NCBI GenBank assembly: GCA_000438155.1
Contig: FR902966.1
Coordinates: 1-31,898, forward strand
Length of the DNA: 31,898 nucleotides
Direction: 5' to 3'
Origin: Firmicutes bacterium CAG:95
Lineage (GTDB): Bacteria > Bacillota > Clostridia > Lachnospirales > Lachnospiraceae
The notes below the pieces were generated by a model. The model saw nothing but the letters and a program-made list of their open reading frames with translations, did no database searches and had not been told where the DNA came from. Both the position numbers and the translations under genes were made by a program. This document shows positions 7,397 through 14,476 of the stretch, in pieces (within the stretch, counting starts at the first letter, position 1; every line of letters starts with the position of its first letter).

Positions 7397-7406
7397 AAGG
7401 AAACCT

Positions 7407-7877
7407 ATGGAATTAAGAAGAGTAAGTGATTCACAACTGGAAATGATTTATCTTATAAGACCGGAGCATCTGAACGGAGCAGGCAGATTGTTTGGCGGTA
7501 AGCTTGTGGAATGGATGGATGAACTTTCGGCACTTGTGGCGATCCGTCACTGCAGGAAGGATGTGACAACGGTTGCCATTGATAATCTGCGGTTTATGTG
7601 TCCGGCTTACCAAAGGGACATGGTGGTTTTAATCGGAAGAATCACGCATGTGGGAACGACATCCATGGAGGTGCGTGTGGATGTCTATATTGAAGATATG
7701 AATGGCATGCGCCATCCGATTAACCGTGCCTATTTTTCAGTGGTTGCGATGGATGAAAATGAACGCCCGGTGGAGGTTCCGGGGATTGTGATTGAGACAG
7801 AAGCCCAGAAGGCAGAATGGGAAGCCGGTGAGAAACGCCGGGAAATGCGTCTTCAGAGGAAGAAGGAAGGCTTCTGA
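7407..7877 (+). CDS. Acyl-CoA thioesterase, hotdog fold (YciA type)
   Basis: A 156-residue cytoplasmic hotdog-fold thioesterase that hydrolyses acyl-CoA to free acid and CoA. The family signature near residue 20 is clear: LNGAGRLFGGKLVEWMDE, with the active-site acidic residue in the WMDE helix. It is followed by VTTVAIDNLRFMCPA and GRITHVGTTSMEV, as in the YkhA/YciA group. A charged C-terminal tail (QKAEWEAGEKRREMR) is common in bacterial members. An in-frame ATG at 7362 would add 15 residues encoded by the neighbouring repeat and has no ribosome binding site. The ATG at 7407 has AAAGGA upstream and begins where homologues usually begin. Confidence 0.88.
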   Translation: MELRRVSDSQLEMIYLIRPEHLNGAGRLFGGKLVEWMDELSALVAIRHCRKDVTTVAIDNLRFMCPAYQRDMVVLIGRITHVGTTSMEVRVDVYIEDMNGMRHPINRAYFSVVAMDENERPVEVPGIVIETEAQKAEWEAGEKRREMRLQRKKEGF

Positions 7878-7929
7878 CAGATCCGGATGGAAAAGCAAAT
7901 GTATGATAAGGAAAGGATGGAATTCAGGG

Positions 7930-9294
7930 ATGAAATACGATGTGATCATCATTGGAGCAGGTCCGGGAGGGATTTTTTCTGCATATGAGATGGTACAGCG
8001 CAGTAAAGATGTAAAGATTGCAGTTTTTGAGGCAGGTCATGCGCTTGATAAGCGTCACTGCCCGATTGACGGAGTGAAGGTAAAGAACTGCGTGAATTGT
8101 AAGAGCTGCTCAATCATGAGCGGCTTTGGAGGAGCAGGTGCTTTCTCCGATGGAAAATATAACATCACCAACGCATTCGGCGGAACCCTATACGAATACA
8201 TTGGCAGAAGCCAGGCGATTGATCTGATGAAATATGTGGACGATATTAATATGAAGTTCGGCGGTGAGGGAACGAAGCTGTATTCGACCTCCGGAACGGC
8301 CTTTAAGAAGATCTGTCTGCAGAATAAGCTGAATCTGCTCGATGCTTCCGTACGTCATCTGGGAACGGATATTAACCTGATTGTATTGGGAAATCTTTAT
8401 GCAGAGCTTAAGGATAAGGTGGACTTTTATTTTGATACACCGGTTCAGACGGTAAAGGCGCTCGACGAAGGATATGAGGTTGTCTGTGAAAACGGATCCT
8501 ATTATTCCGATAAATGCATCATTTCCGTCGGACGAAGCGGAAGTAAGTGGATGGAGCAGATCTGCAGGGATTTACAGATCAATACCAAGTCGAACCGTGT
8601 CGATATCGGTGTGCGTGTTGAACTTCCGGCGGTTATTTTTTCCCATCTGACGGATGAGCTTTATGAGAGCAAGATCGTGTACCGTACCGAAAAGTTTGAG
8701 GATGCGGTCCGGACCTTCTGCATGAATCCACATGGCATCGTGGTAAATGAGAACACGAATGGAATCGTTACCGTAAACGGACACAGCTATGAGGGTGCTG
8801 ACAAGCAGACGGAGAACACGAACTTCGCCCTGCTGGTTTCCAAGCATTTCTCTGAGCCTTTTAAGGACAGCAACGGATACGGTGAAAGTATTGCGAGACT
8901 TTCCAATATGCTCGGAGGCGGTGTCATTGTACAGCGCTTCGGAGATCTTGTAAGAGGACGTAGAAGTAACGCAAAGAGAATCGAAGAGGGACTTGTGGAG
9001 CCGACTCTTTCTGCAACACCGGGGGACTTAAGCCTGGTGCTTCCGAAGCGTATTCTGGATGGTATTATTGAGATGATTTATGCACTGGATAAGATTGCGC
9101 CGGGTACGGCCAATGACGATACGCTGCTTTATGGTGTTGAGGTGAAGTTCTATAATATGGAAGTGGAGCTGGATGAGCATCTGGAAAGCTGCCATAAGGG
9201 ACTGTATATTATCGGTGACGGCAGCGGGGTAACCCACTCTCTGTCCCATGCGTCTGCAAGCGGTGTCTATGTAGCAAGACAGATTGTGCAGTAA
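7930..9294 (+). CDS. FAD-dependent dehydrogenase (COG2509 type)
   Basis: A 454-residue flavoprotein, probably a cytoplasmic NAD(FAD)-utilising dehydrogenase of unknown substrate. The Rossmann dinucleotide-binding motif GAGPGGIFSAYE lies near residue 9. The cysteine-bearing stretch CPIDGVKVKNCVNCKSC (about residues 44-60) precedes the family-typical GFGGAGAFSDGKYN. A second FAD contact, YIIGDGSGVTHSLSHASASG, is at the C-terminus. I chose the ATG at 7930 because the Rossmann strand (MKYDVIIIGAG) then starts at residue 1; 46 upstream in-frame codons, most overlapping the thioesterase gene, look non-coding. The four cysteines are an apparent metal or disulfide cluster. The gene follows the thioesterase after about 50 bases and may be co-transcribed. 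Confidence 0.9.
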   Translation: MKYDVIIIGAGPGGIFSAYEMVQRSKDVKIAVFEAGHALDKRHCPIDGVKVKNCVNCKSCSIMSGFGGAGAFSDGKYNITNAFGGTLYEYIGRSQAIDLMKYVDDINMKFGGEGTKLYSTSGTAFKKICLQNKLNLLDASVRHLGTDINLIVLGNLYAELKDKVDFYFDTPVQTVKALDEGYEVVCENGSYYSDKCIISVGRSGSKWMEQICRDLQINTKSNRVDIGVRVELPAVIFSHLTDELYESKIVYRTEKFEDAVRTFCMNPHGIVVNENTNGIVTVNGHSYEGADKQTENTNFALLVSKHFSEPFKDSNGYGESIARLSNMLGGGVIVQRFGDLVRGRRSNAKRIEEGLVEPTLSATPGDLSLVLPKRILDGIIEMIYALDKIAPGTANDDTLLYGVEVKFYNMEVELDEHLESCHKGLYIIGDGSGVTHSLSHASASGVYVARQIVQ

Positions 9295-9393
9295 GAGGAA
9301 GCATATTTTATGTAGATGGAAATACCATGTGAAGAAGGGGCAAAATGAAATCCGGACAGCTTTAGATGGTTCAGGGGAGAAAAGTGAGGCAGT

Positions 9394-10749
9394 ATGAGCA
9401 GGGAAAAGCAGTCACAGTATGACCGTATGACCGGGCAGCCGGTAGAAAAGCTCATTTTGGAGCTTGGTCTGCCGACAACGATCAGTATGCTGGTTACTAA
9501 TCTTTACAATATGGCAGATACTTATTTTGTCGGGACACTGGGCACCTCTGCGAGTGGGGCAACCGGCGTTGTGTTTGGACTGATGGCGATTCTGCAGGCG
9601 TTGGGATTCATGTTCGGGCATGGAGCCGGAAGTATAATAAGCCGCAGACTGGGAGCCAGAGAGGTTGAGGATGCCAGAAGGTATTCAGCGACGAGCTTTT
9701 ATGCGGCACTGATTTCAGGTATGCTGGTATTGGTTTTGGGAATGTGCTTTCTGACACCGCTGGTGAGGCTGCTTGGAAGTACAGATACCATTCTTCCTTT
9801 TGCCAGGGGATATGCAGTTTATATTCTGCTTGCGGCGCCTGCCATGGTAAGCAGCTGTGTGATGAATAATATTCTGCGGTATGAGGGACGGGCATTTTTT
9901 GCCATGATCGGACTTACGAGCGGTGGTTTTTTAAATATTTTTCTGGATGCCTATTTCATCCGGGTGCTGCATATGGGAATTGAAGGAGCCGGACTTGCAA
10001 CTGCAATCAGCCAGTATCTTTCCTTTGGTATCCTGCTCAGTATGTTTTTGCGGAAAAAGACGCAGACAACATTTGAGATCCGTTATATCAGCTTTACGGT
10101 TAAGACACTTGGTGAGATTGTGACTACCGGGCTTCCTAGTCTGGCGCGTCAGGGACTTGCCAGCATTTCCACGATGGTGCTGAATCATACGGCAGGTGTT
10201 TACGGGGATGCCGCGATTGCAGCCATGAGTATTGTTAACCGGATCAGTATGTTTATTTTCAGTGTCGGACTTGGCATCGGTCAGGGCTTTCAGCCGGTTG
10301 CGGGCTTTAATTATGGTGCCGGTAAGTTCTCAAGGGTAAGAAAGGGATTTTATTTTACATGGATCTTTGGAACGGTGATGCTGGGTGTATTTGCCATGGT
10401 CGGCTTTTTCGCGGCAGGAACGGTTGTGGCATGGTTCCGGAATGATCCGCAGGTCATTGCCATTGGAATTCCGGCAATGCGGGCGCAGTGCCTGGCATTG
10501 TTTTTCGTACCGTTCAGTGTGTGTAACAATATGATGTTCCAGAGTATCGGATATAAGCTGAATGCAACCTTCCTTTCTACACTGCGGAATGGTTTATGCT
10601 TTATTCCGCTTATTCTCATCATGCAGTATGCATTTGGAATTGCGGGAGTGCAGTATGCACAGGCAGCAGCGGATGTATTGGCCGGGCTGATCTGTATTCC
10701 CTTTACAGTCGCTTTTTTCCGGAAGCTGCCGGCAGACCGGGAAGGATGA
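9394..10749 (+). CDS. MATE family efflux transporter
   Basis: A 451-residue multidrug and toxin extrusion protein of the DinF/MepA-like branch. It is an inner-membrane antiporter expected to export cationic or organic compounds using an ion gradient. About twelve membrane helices can be traced in two related halves. Family landmarks include LGLPTTISMLVTNLYNMADT at the first helix, the GHGAGSIISRRLGA loop, GLPSLARQGLASIS in the middle and GQGFQPVAGFNYGA in the second half. GAGG lies about seven bases before the ATG. It stands alone between the dehydrogenase and the glycosidase cluster. It belongs to the MOP superfamily, as do Wzx flippases, but its motifs are those of MATE drug exporters. Confidence 0.93.
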   Translation: MSREKQSQYDRMTGQPVEKLILELGLPTTISMLVTNLYNMADTYFVGTLGTSASGATGVVFGLMAILQALGFMFGHGAGSIISRRLGAREVEDARRYSATSFYAALISGMLVLVLGMCFLTPLVRLLGSTDTILPFARGYAVYILLAAPAMVSSCVMNNILRYEGRAFFAMIGLTSGGFLNIFLDAYFIRVLHMGIEGAGLATAISQYLSFGILLSMFLRKKTQTTFEIRYISFTVKTLGEIVTTGLPSLARQGLASISTMVLNHTAGVYGDAAIAAMSIVNRISMFIFSVGLGIGQGFQPVAGFNYGAGKFSRVRKGFYFTWIFGTVMLGVFAMVGFFAAGTVVAWFRNDPQVIAIGIPAMRAQCLALFFVPFSVCNNMMFQSIGYKLNATFLSTLRNGLCFIPLILIMQYAFGIAGVQYAQAAADVLAGLICIPFTVAFFRKLPADREG

Positions 10750-10829
10750 AAAAGGCAGAAGTAGTCCGGATATTATAATATAAATATAAAGCACAGAAAA
10801 TGTGTAAAGGATGCGAAAGGAGAGAAAAG

Positions 10830-12305
10830 GTGAAAAAATCAATCTTTTCAGGGAACACGTTAAAAAGAGGAATCAGTGCATTACTGGCAGTATGCACGGC
10901 AGCAGTGTTGTTTTTATCCCCCTCCGTGGGAATGGAAGCACAGGCGGCAGGAAAGGGTGACCTATCATCGCAGGCCTGTCAGCTGGTTGACCGCAAGACG
11001 ATCGAGTATCTGGCAAACTTTAGTACCCTGCCATCTTCCGATGATGGGATGTTCTATCTGTATCAGTTAAAAACCTACGAATATGCTATTCCGGATGAGG
11101 CAGCTCCTGTTGCATCCTGTGAGCAGTCATTGAATACGGTGATACATTTTCCGCTGGATTCTACCGCATCGAATGGCAGACTGTATGCGAAGTTTGCTCT
11201 GGTGGTATTACAGGGCGGCAGGAAGGTGATGATCGGCAATCCACAATACATCAGTAATCCGGAAATGATGGCGACATCCTCCCGGCGTGTGCTTCGTCCG
11301 GCAAAGTCCACACAGGGCATTGAGACGACCAATATCATCATTAACGGAAGCGGAACCGGCAATGTTCCGGTAACGCATGTCAACCGTACCGCACAGATTC
11401 TGATCGGGGCAGGAACGGTTGTAACGCATCCGAAAGCAAGTGATGAAGTAAAGGATCCGCATCCGTGGGATCATACCTATTATATGATGAATGCAGCCAA
11501 TGATGAAGGAATTGAAGGACTGGTGAAGGATCTGCAGAACTATGCAGCCAATTCCAGGGCACAGGATTTCATCATCGGAAACGAAGTGAATGAAAGAAAA
11601 TGGAACTATATGAACTGGACGGACTGGAATTCCTTTGTCAGAGAGTATACACAGGCATTCCGTGTATGCTACACGGCGATCAAGAGTGTGAATGCACAGG
11701 CCAATGTCTATGTGAGCCTTGACCAGTGCTGGGACAGGAACCGTCCGACCAGTCATCCGGAATATTATTCGTATATTGATGTTAAGGATTTCCTGATTAA
11801 ATTTAACAACAACATCAGCAGTACCGGAAATATTGACTGGTGTCTTGCTATTCATCCTTATACCGTCCCGCTTACCTATGCAAAGTTCTGGGATATGTCC
11901 GGTGTAACGGTAGAAACGCCGGAATACTGCCGTTCCCAGGTGGCCAATAATCATATGGTAAGCTTCCAGAATGTAACGGTAATTACCGACTTTATGAGTA
12001 AGCCGGAATATGCGAACCGTTCCGGACAGGTACGTGACATTATTGTAAACGAATTTGGTGTGAGTGCAACGCAGGGTGAGGACGTGCAGATTGCGGCTTT
12101 GTGTGCAGCCTTCTATTCCTTTGAAAAGAATCCATATATCACTCAGGTGATTTATCTGGATAATCTGGGTGATGGTGTGGACTCCCGTCTGTCCGAGCGT
12201 GGATGGGCAGCCTTTAACAGCTTTGGTACACAGGAAGAAGCCGCTTATATGGACTGGGCAAAGCAGTATATCGGTATCAGCGACTGGTCGAAGGTCATCC
12301 GGTAA
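10830..12305 (+). CDS. Secreted glycosidase-like TIM-barrel protein (DUF5722 type)
   Basis: A 491-residue exported protein that I take to be of the DUF5722 family. The start is a GTG at 10830 preceded by AAAGGAG; ten further in-frame codons upstream lack such a site. A signal peptide spans residues 1-40 (KKS start, hydrophobic core, AQAA cleavage site). The rest has the look of a clan GH-A barrel: GNEVNE places possible acid/base glutamates at 252 and 255, and VNEFGV places a likely nucleophile at Glu408, following the expected strand-4 and strand-7 pattern. Aromatic segments (NYMNWTDWN, CLAIHPYT) would line a sugar cleft. It heads a cluster with a small protein and a GH26 enzyme, pointing to glycan breakdown. 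Activity is inferred; the substrate is unknown. Confidence 0.78.
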   Translation: MKKSIFSGNTLKRGISALLAVCTAAVLFLSPSVGMEAQAAGKGDLSSQACQLVDRKTIEYLANFSTLPSSDDGMFYLYQLKTYEYAIPDEAAPVASCEQSLNTVIHFPLDSTASNGRLYAKFALVVLQGGRKVMIGNPQYISNPEMMATSSRRVLRPAKSTQGIETTNIIINGSGTGNVPVTHVNRTAQILIGAGTVVTHPKASDEVKDPHPWDHTYYMMNAANDEGIEGLVKDLQNYAANSRAQDFIIGNEVNERKWNYMNWTDWNSFVREYTQAFRVCYTAIKSVNAQANVYVSLDQCWDRNRPTSHPEYYSYIDVKDFLIKFNNNISSTGNIDWCLAIHPYTVPLTYAKFWDMSGVTVETPEYCRSQVANNHMVSFQNVTVITDFMSKPEYANRSGQVRDIIVNEFGVSATQGEDVQIAALCAAFYSFEKNPYITQVIYLDNLGDGVDSRLSERGWAAFNSFGTQEEAAYMDWAKQYIGISDWSKVIR

Positions 12306-12350
12306 GAGCGGCAAAAGAGAGAAAATCAGACAGCATCAGGAGGAACAGAT

Positions 12351-12581
12351 ATGAATCCCGCAGCAATGTTTAAGATCATGCAGGCAAAAAATACATTTAC
12401 GAAGAATCATCCGAAGTTTGAGGCATTTCTCAGGAACGTGATGGCAGACAAGATTGTGGAGGGGACGGTGATCGAGGTATCGATCCAGCGCCCCGGTGAA
12501 GAAGCAATTACAACAAATATCAGAGTACAGCAGTCAGACATTGATCTGGTGCAGAGCCTTAAGGAGTTAGGACAACTATGA
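12351..12581 (+). CDS. Small protein of unknown function in the glycosidase cluster
   Basis: A 76-residue protein with no signal peptide or membrane helix. It has an amphipathic N-terminal helical half (FKIMQAKNTFTKNHPKFEAFLRNVM) followed by a short beta-like segment (VEGTVIEVSIQRPGEE) and a C-terminal helix ending LVQSLKELGQL. I do not recognise a named family. It is a real gene: AGGAGG lies seven bases before the ATG, it begins 45 bases after the DUF5722-type gene, and its stop overlaps the GH26 start as ATGA, a sign of coupled translation. The fold could suit a small adaptor, but nothing in the sequence shows a partner. Confidence 0.85.
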   Translation: MNPAAMFKIMQAKNTFTKNHPKFEAFLRNVMADKIVEGTVIEVSIQRPGEEAITTNIRVQQSDIDLVQSLKELGQL

Positions 12582-13540
12582 GAACGATACCCTGTAATCC
12601 CAATGCCCAGCCGGAAGTAAAGGAAGTGCTGGAATATTTATCACAAATTGAAGGAAAAGGAATTCTGACCGGTCAGCATACCCAGACGATGGAACAACCG
12701 GAAATCTGGAGAATTGAGAAGCTTACCGGAAAGCTACCGGCAATCTGTGGCTTTGAGCTGTTATCGTATTCCCCGAATATCCGCAGGGAGACTGCAGATG
12801 AAGAGTGCCTGAAGGAAGTGGACGAGAATACCGGTACACTGGAAAAGGCATGGGAATGGGCAGAACGTGGCGGACTTATGACCTTTACCTGGCACTGGTT
12901 TTCCCCGCTGGGAGGAAACGATAAGTCCTTTTATGCAGAAAAGACAGACTATGATGCCGCAAAGGCTGTGATGGAAGGAACACCGGAGCATGAGGCTCTG
13001 TGTCATGACCTCGATCATATGGCAGGTGTTTTACAGCCGTTCTGCGACCGTCATATCCCGATTCTGTGGCGTCCTTTCCACGAATCCGAGGGCGAATGGT
13101 TCTGGTGGGGAGCAAAGGGACCGGAAGTGGCGGCAGAACTGTTCCGCTTTATGTTCCGTTATTATACACAGCATCATCATCTGGATAACCTGATCTGGGT
13201 GTGGAATTCTCCGCTTCCGGAAGGCTATGTCGGGGATGAATACTGCGATATTATTTCCCGGGATCTTTATACGGAACCTCATGTGCATGGGGCCTATGAG
13301 GAGCAGTATGAGGAGCTTTTGAAGGTGACGAAGCAGGACAAGGGAGCAGCTCTTGGAGAAACCGGTATTCTGCCGGATCCAGAGGCTCTTATGGAGAAAA
13401 AGGTACCGTGGCTGTGGTACATGACCTGGAGCTTTGATTTTGCTTTAAATGAGAAGTTCAATTCCGATACAGCCCTTAAGAAATTATATGAGAGCAGTTA
13501 TGCGATTGATCTTGATAAATTCAGGAAAAGGAGGAGGTAA
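12578..13540 (+). CDS. Glycoside hydrolase family 26, beta-mannanase type, cytoplasmic
   Basis: A 320-residue GH26 enzyme, expected to cleave beta-1,4-mannosidic bonds by the retaining mechanism. The acid/base glutamate is in WRPFHE (Glu169) and the nucleophile is in LGETG (Glu261). Other family marks are the early GILTGQHTQ, FTWHWFSPLGG and WVWNSP segments and a late WYMTWS strand. There is no signal peptide, so the enzyme should act inside the cell on imported manno-oligosaccharides, whereas most bacterial GH26 mannanases are secreted. It is translationally coupled to the small protein upstream (ATGA overlap). Its own end carries AGGAGGAGG, which appears to be the ribosome binding site of a further gene. 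Confidence 0.92.
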   Translation: MRTIPCNPNAQPEVKEVLEYLSQIEGKGILTGQHTQTMEQPEIWRIEKLTGKLPAICGFELLSYSPNIRRETADEECLKEVDENTGTLEKAWEWAERGGLMTFTWHWFSPLGGNDKSFYAEKTDYDAAKAVMEGTPEHEALCHDLDHMAGVLQPFCDRHIPILWRPFHESEGEWFWWGAKGPEVAAELFRFMFRYYTQHHHLDNLIWVWNSPLPEGYVGDEYCDIISRDLYTEPHVHGAYEEQYEELLKVTKQDKGAALGETGILPDPEALMEKKVPWLWYMTWSFDFALNEKFNSDTALKKLYESSYAIDLDKFRKRRR

Positions 13541-13546
13541 TCAAAG

Positions 13547-13743
13547 CTGCTCGACCACCCGGAAGGTTTCTTAAAACTGATCGCTGTGGGAATCTTTTTG
13601 CACTGGCAGTCCTGATGGCAGTTGCTGGACTGTATGCCGGCTATACCTATGGCTTTCAGATTAAGAGCAAAGCTTATTTTACAGGGTTTCTGTGCCTTTT
13701 GATTACGGATGTGGAATTTATTGTGCGGTTTCTTGTATCATAA
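13547..13743 (+). pseudogene. Small two-helix membrane protein gene, frameshifted, CTG in the start position
   Basis: AGGAGG at 13532-13537 stands nine bases before a CTG (13547), ideal spacing for a start. The CTG frame reads LLDHPEGFLKLIAVGIF and stops at 13615. The next frame then continues as ALAVLMAVAGLYAGYTYGF and on to a TAA at 13741-13743. One extra T in the T5 run at 13595-13599 would join both parts into a protein of about 65 residues with two membrane helices, separated by a short polar turn (QIKSKAY). Either the gene is broken, or there is a sequence error, and the start is a mutated ATG or a genuine CTG. It is the fourth cistron of the glycosidase cluster. No family recognised. 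Confidence 0.6.
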
Positions 13744-13761
13744 AGGATTCTATGCTATAAT
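13733..13761 (+). promoter_or_regulatory. Predicted sigma-A promoter of the ECF S-component gene
   Basis: TTGTAT (13733-13738) and a perfect TATAAT (13756-13761) are 17 bases apart. The expected leader is only about 40 bases, too short for the TPP, FMN or cobalamin riboswitches that often control ECF genes. The -35 box lies inside the end of the broken small gene upstream. Confidence 0.75.
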
Positions 13762-13809
13762 GACCCTCGTAACGCACAATATCTATACTATTATGAGGAG
13801 GACTCACAA

Positions 13810-14352
13810 ATGAAGAAATTTTCTGTTAAAACAGTAGTTGCGATTGGTATTGGAGCTGCATTATTCTTTGTATTAGGTAAGATTGCAATTCCGTCATTCG
13901 TGGCGAATACCAACATCAGCTTACAGTATGCAATCCTTGCAATGTTTGCTACCCTGTTTGGACCGATTGCAGGAGCACTGATCGGATTTATCGGACATAC
14001 CCTGATCGATGCTACAAGCTATGGTCCCTGGTGGAGCTGGATCATTGCATCCGCAGTGGTAGGTGCGATCATTGGTCTTATGACCATGAAGCTTGACTTA
14101 AGCGATGGCTTTGACAAAAAGAAGATGATTAAGTTCAACATTGCACAGATTGTTGCCCACCTGGTAGCATGGGCTGTTGTTGCACCGGTTCTTGACATTG
14201 TGATTTATTCCGAACCTGTTGAGAAGCTGTTTGCACAGGGACTTATGGCATCAATTGCTAACATTATTACAACCGGCGTAGTTGGAACATTACTGTTATT
14301 TGCATATTCCAAGACCCTTGTTAAGAAAGGTTCCTTAAGCAAGGAAGATTAA
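13810..14352 (+). CDS. ECF transporter S component, UPF0397 family
   Basis: A 180-residue integral membrane protein, the substrate-binding subunit of an energy-coupling factor importer. The sequence is a clear UPF0397 member: the N-terminus KFSVKTVVAIGIGAALFFVL, then NTNISLQYAILAMFATLFGP and the SYGPWWSWIIAS segment. About five to six helices are visible. The family falls in the riboflavin-type S-component group, but the substrate of UPF0397 proteins is not established and a vitamin-like ligand is inferred. GAGGAGG lies nine bases before the ATG. It is followed by a terminator and then by the fused ATPase and T-component genes. Confidence 0.93.
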   Translation: MKKFSVKTVVAIGIGAALFFVLGKIAIPSFVANTNISLQYAILAMFATLFGPIAGALIGFIGHTLIDATSYGPWWSWIIASAVVGAIIGLMTMKLDLSDGFDKKKMIKFNIAQIVAHLVAWAVVAPVLDIVIYSEPVEKLFAQGLMASIANIITTGVVGTLLLFAYSKTLVKKGSLSKED

Positions 14353-14364
14353 TCAGTATGGATC

Positions 14365-14397
14365 AGAGCTGTTGCTTAGATGCAGCAGCTCTTTTTT
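14365..14397 (+). terminator. Intrinsic terminator between the S-component and ATPase genes
   Basis: AGAGCTGTTGC (14365-14375) pairs with GCAGCAGCTCT (14382-14392), with one G-U pair and a six-base loop, and is followed by a T-run (14392-14397). It may be a partial terminator giving more S-component than module transcript, since no equally clear promoter was seen before the ATPase gene. Confidence 0.85.
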
Positions 14398-14476
14398 AAG
14401 TAGAGTATTATTGAGTAGAGTACTTAATGAAAGCAGGCCATAGGCGCAGCTTGAATTATATTAGAAAGGGTTTTCC

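Noticed and set aside
7362..7406. Upstream ATG as the thioesterase start
   Set aside because: The added residues come from the neighbouring repeat, there is no Shine-Dalgarno, and the ATG at 7407 has AAAGGA and fits the family N-terminus.
7792..7929. N-terminal extension of the FAD-dependent dehydrogenase
   Set aside because: Most of it overlaps the thioesterase in another frame, is rich in basic residues and precedes the Rossmann strand, which should stand at the N-terminus.
9394..10749. MATE protein as the missing Wzx flippase
   Set aside because: Its motifs and length match DinF/MepA-type drug exporters, and it lies more than 7 kb outside the polysaccharide locus with unrelated neighbours.
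11208..12314. Long minus-strand ORF of 368 codons
   Set aside because: It is the antisense frame of the DUF5722-type gene, whose signal peptide, ribosome binding site and catalytic motifs are convincing. The antisense peptide has no recognisable domain.
13762..13809. Riboswitch in front of the ECF S-component gene
   Set aside because: With the promoter at 13733-13761 the leader is only about 40 bases, too short for TPP, FMN or cobalamin riboswitches, and no hairpin is seen.
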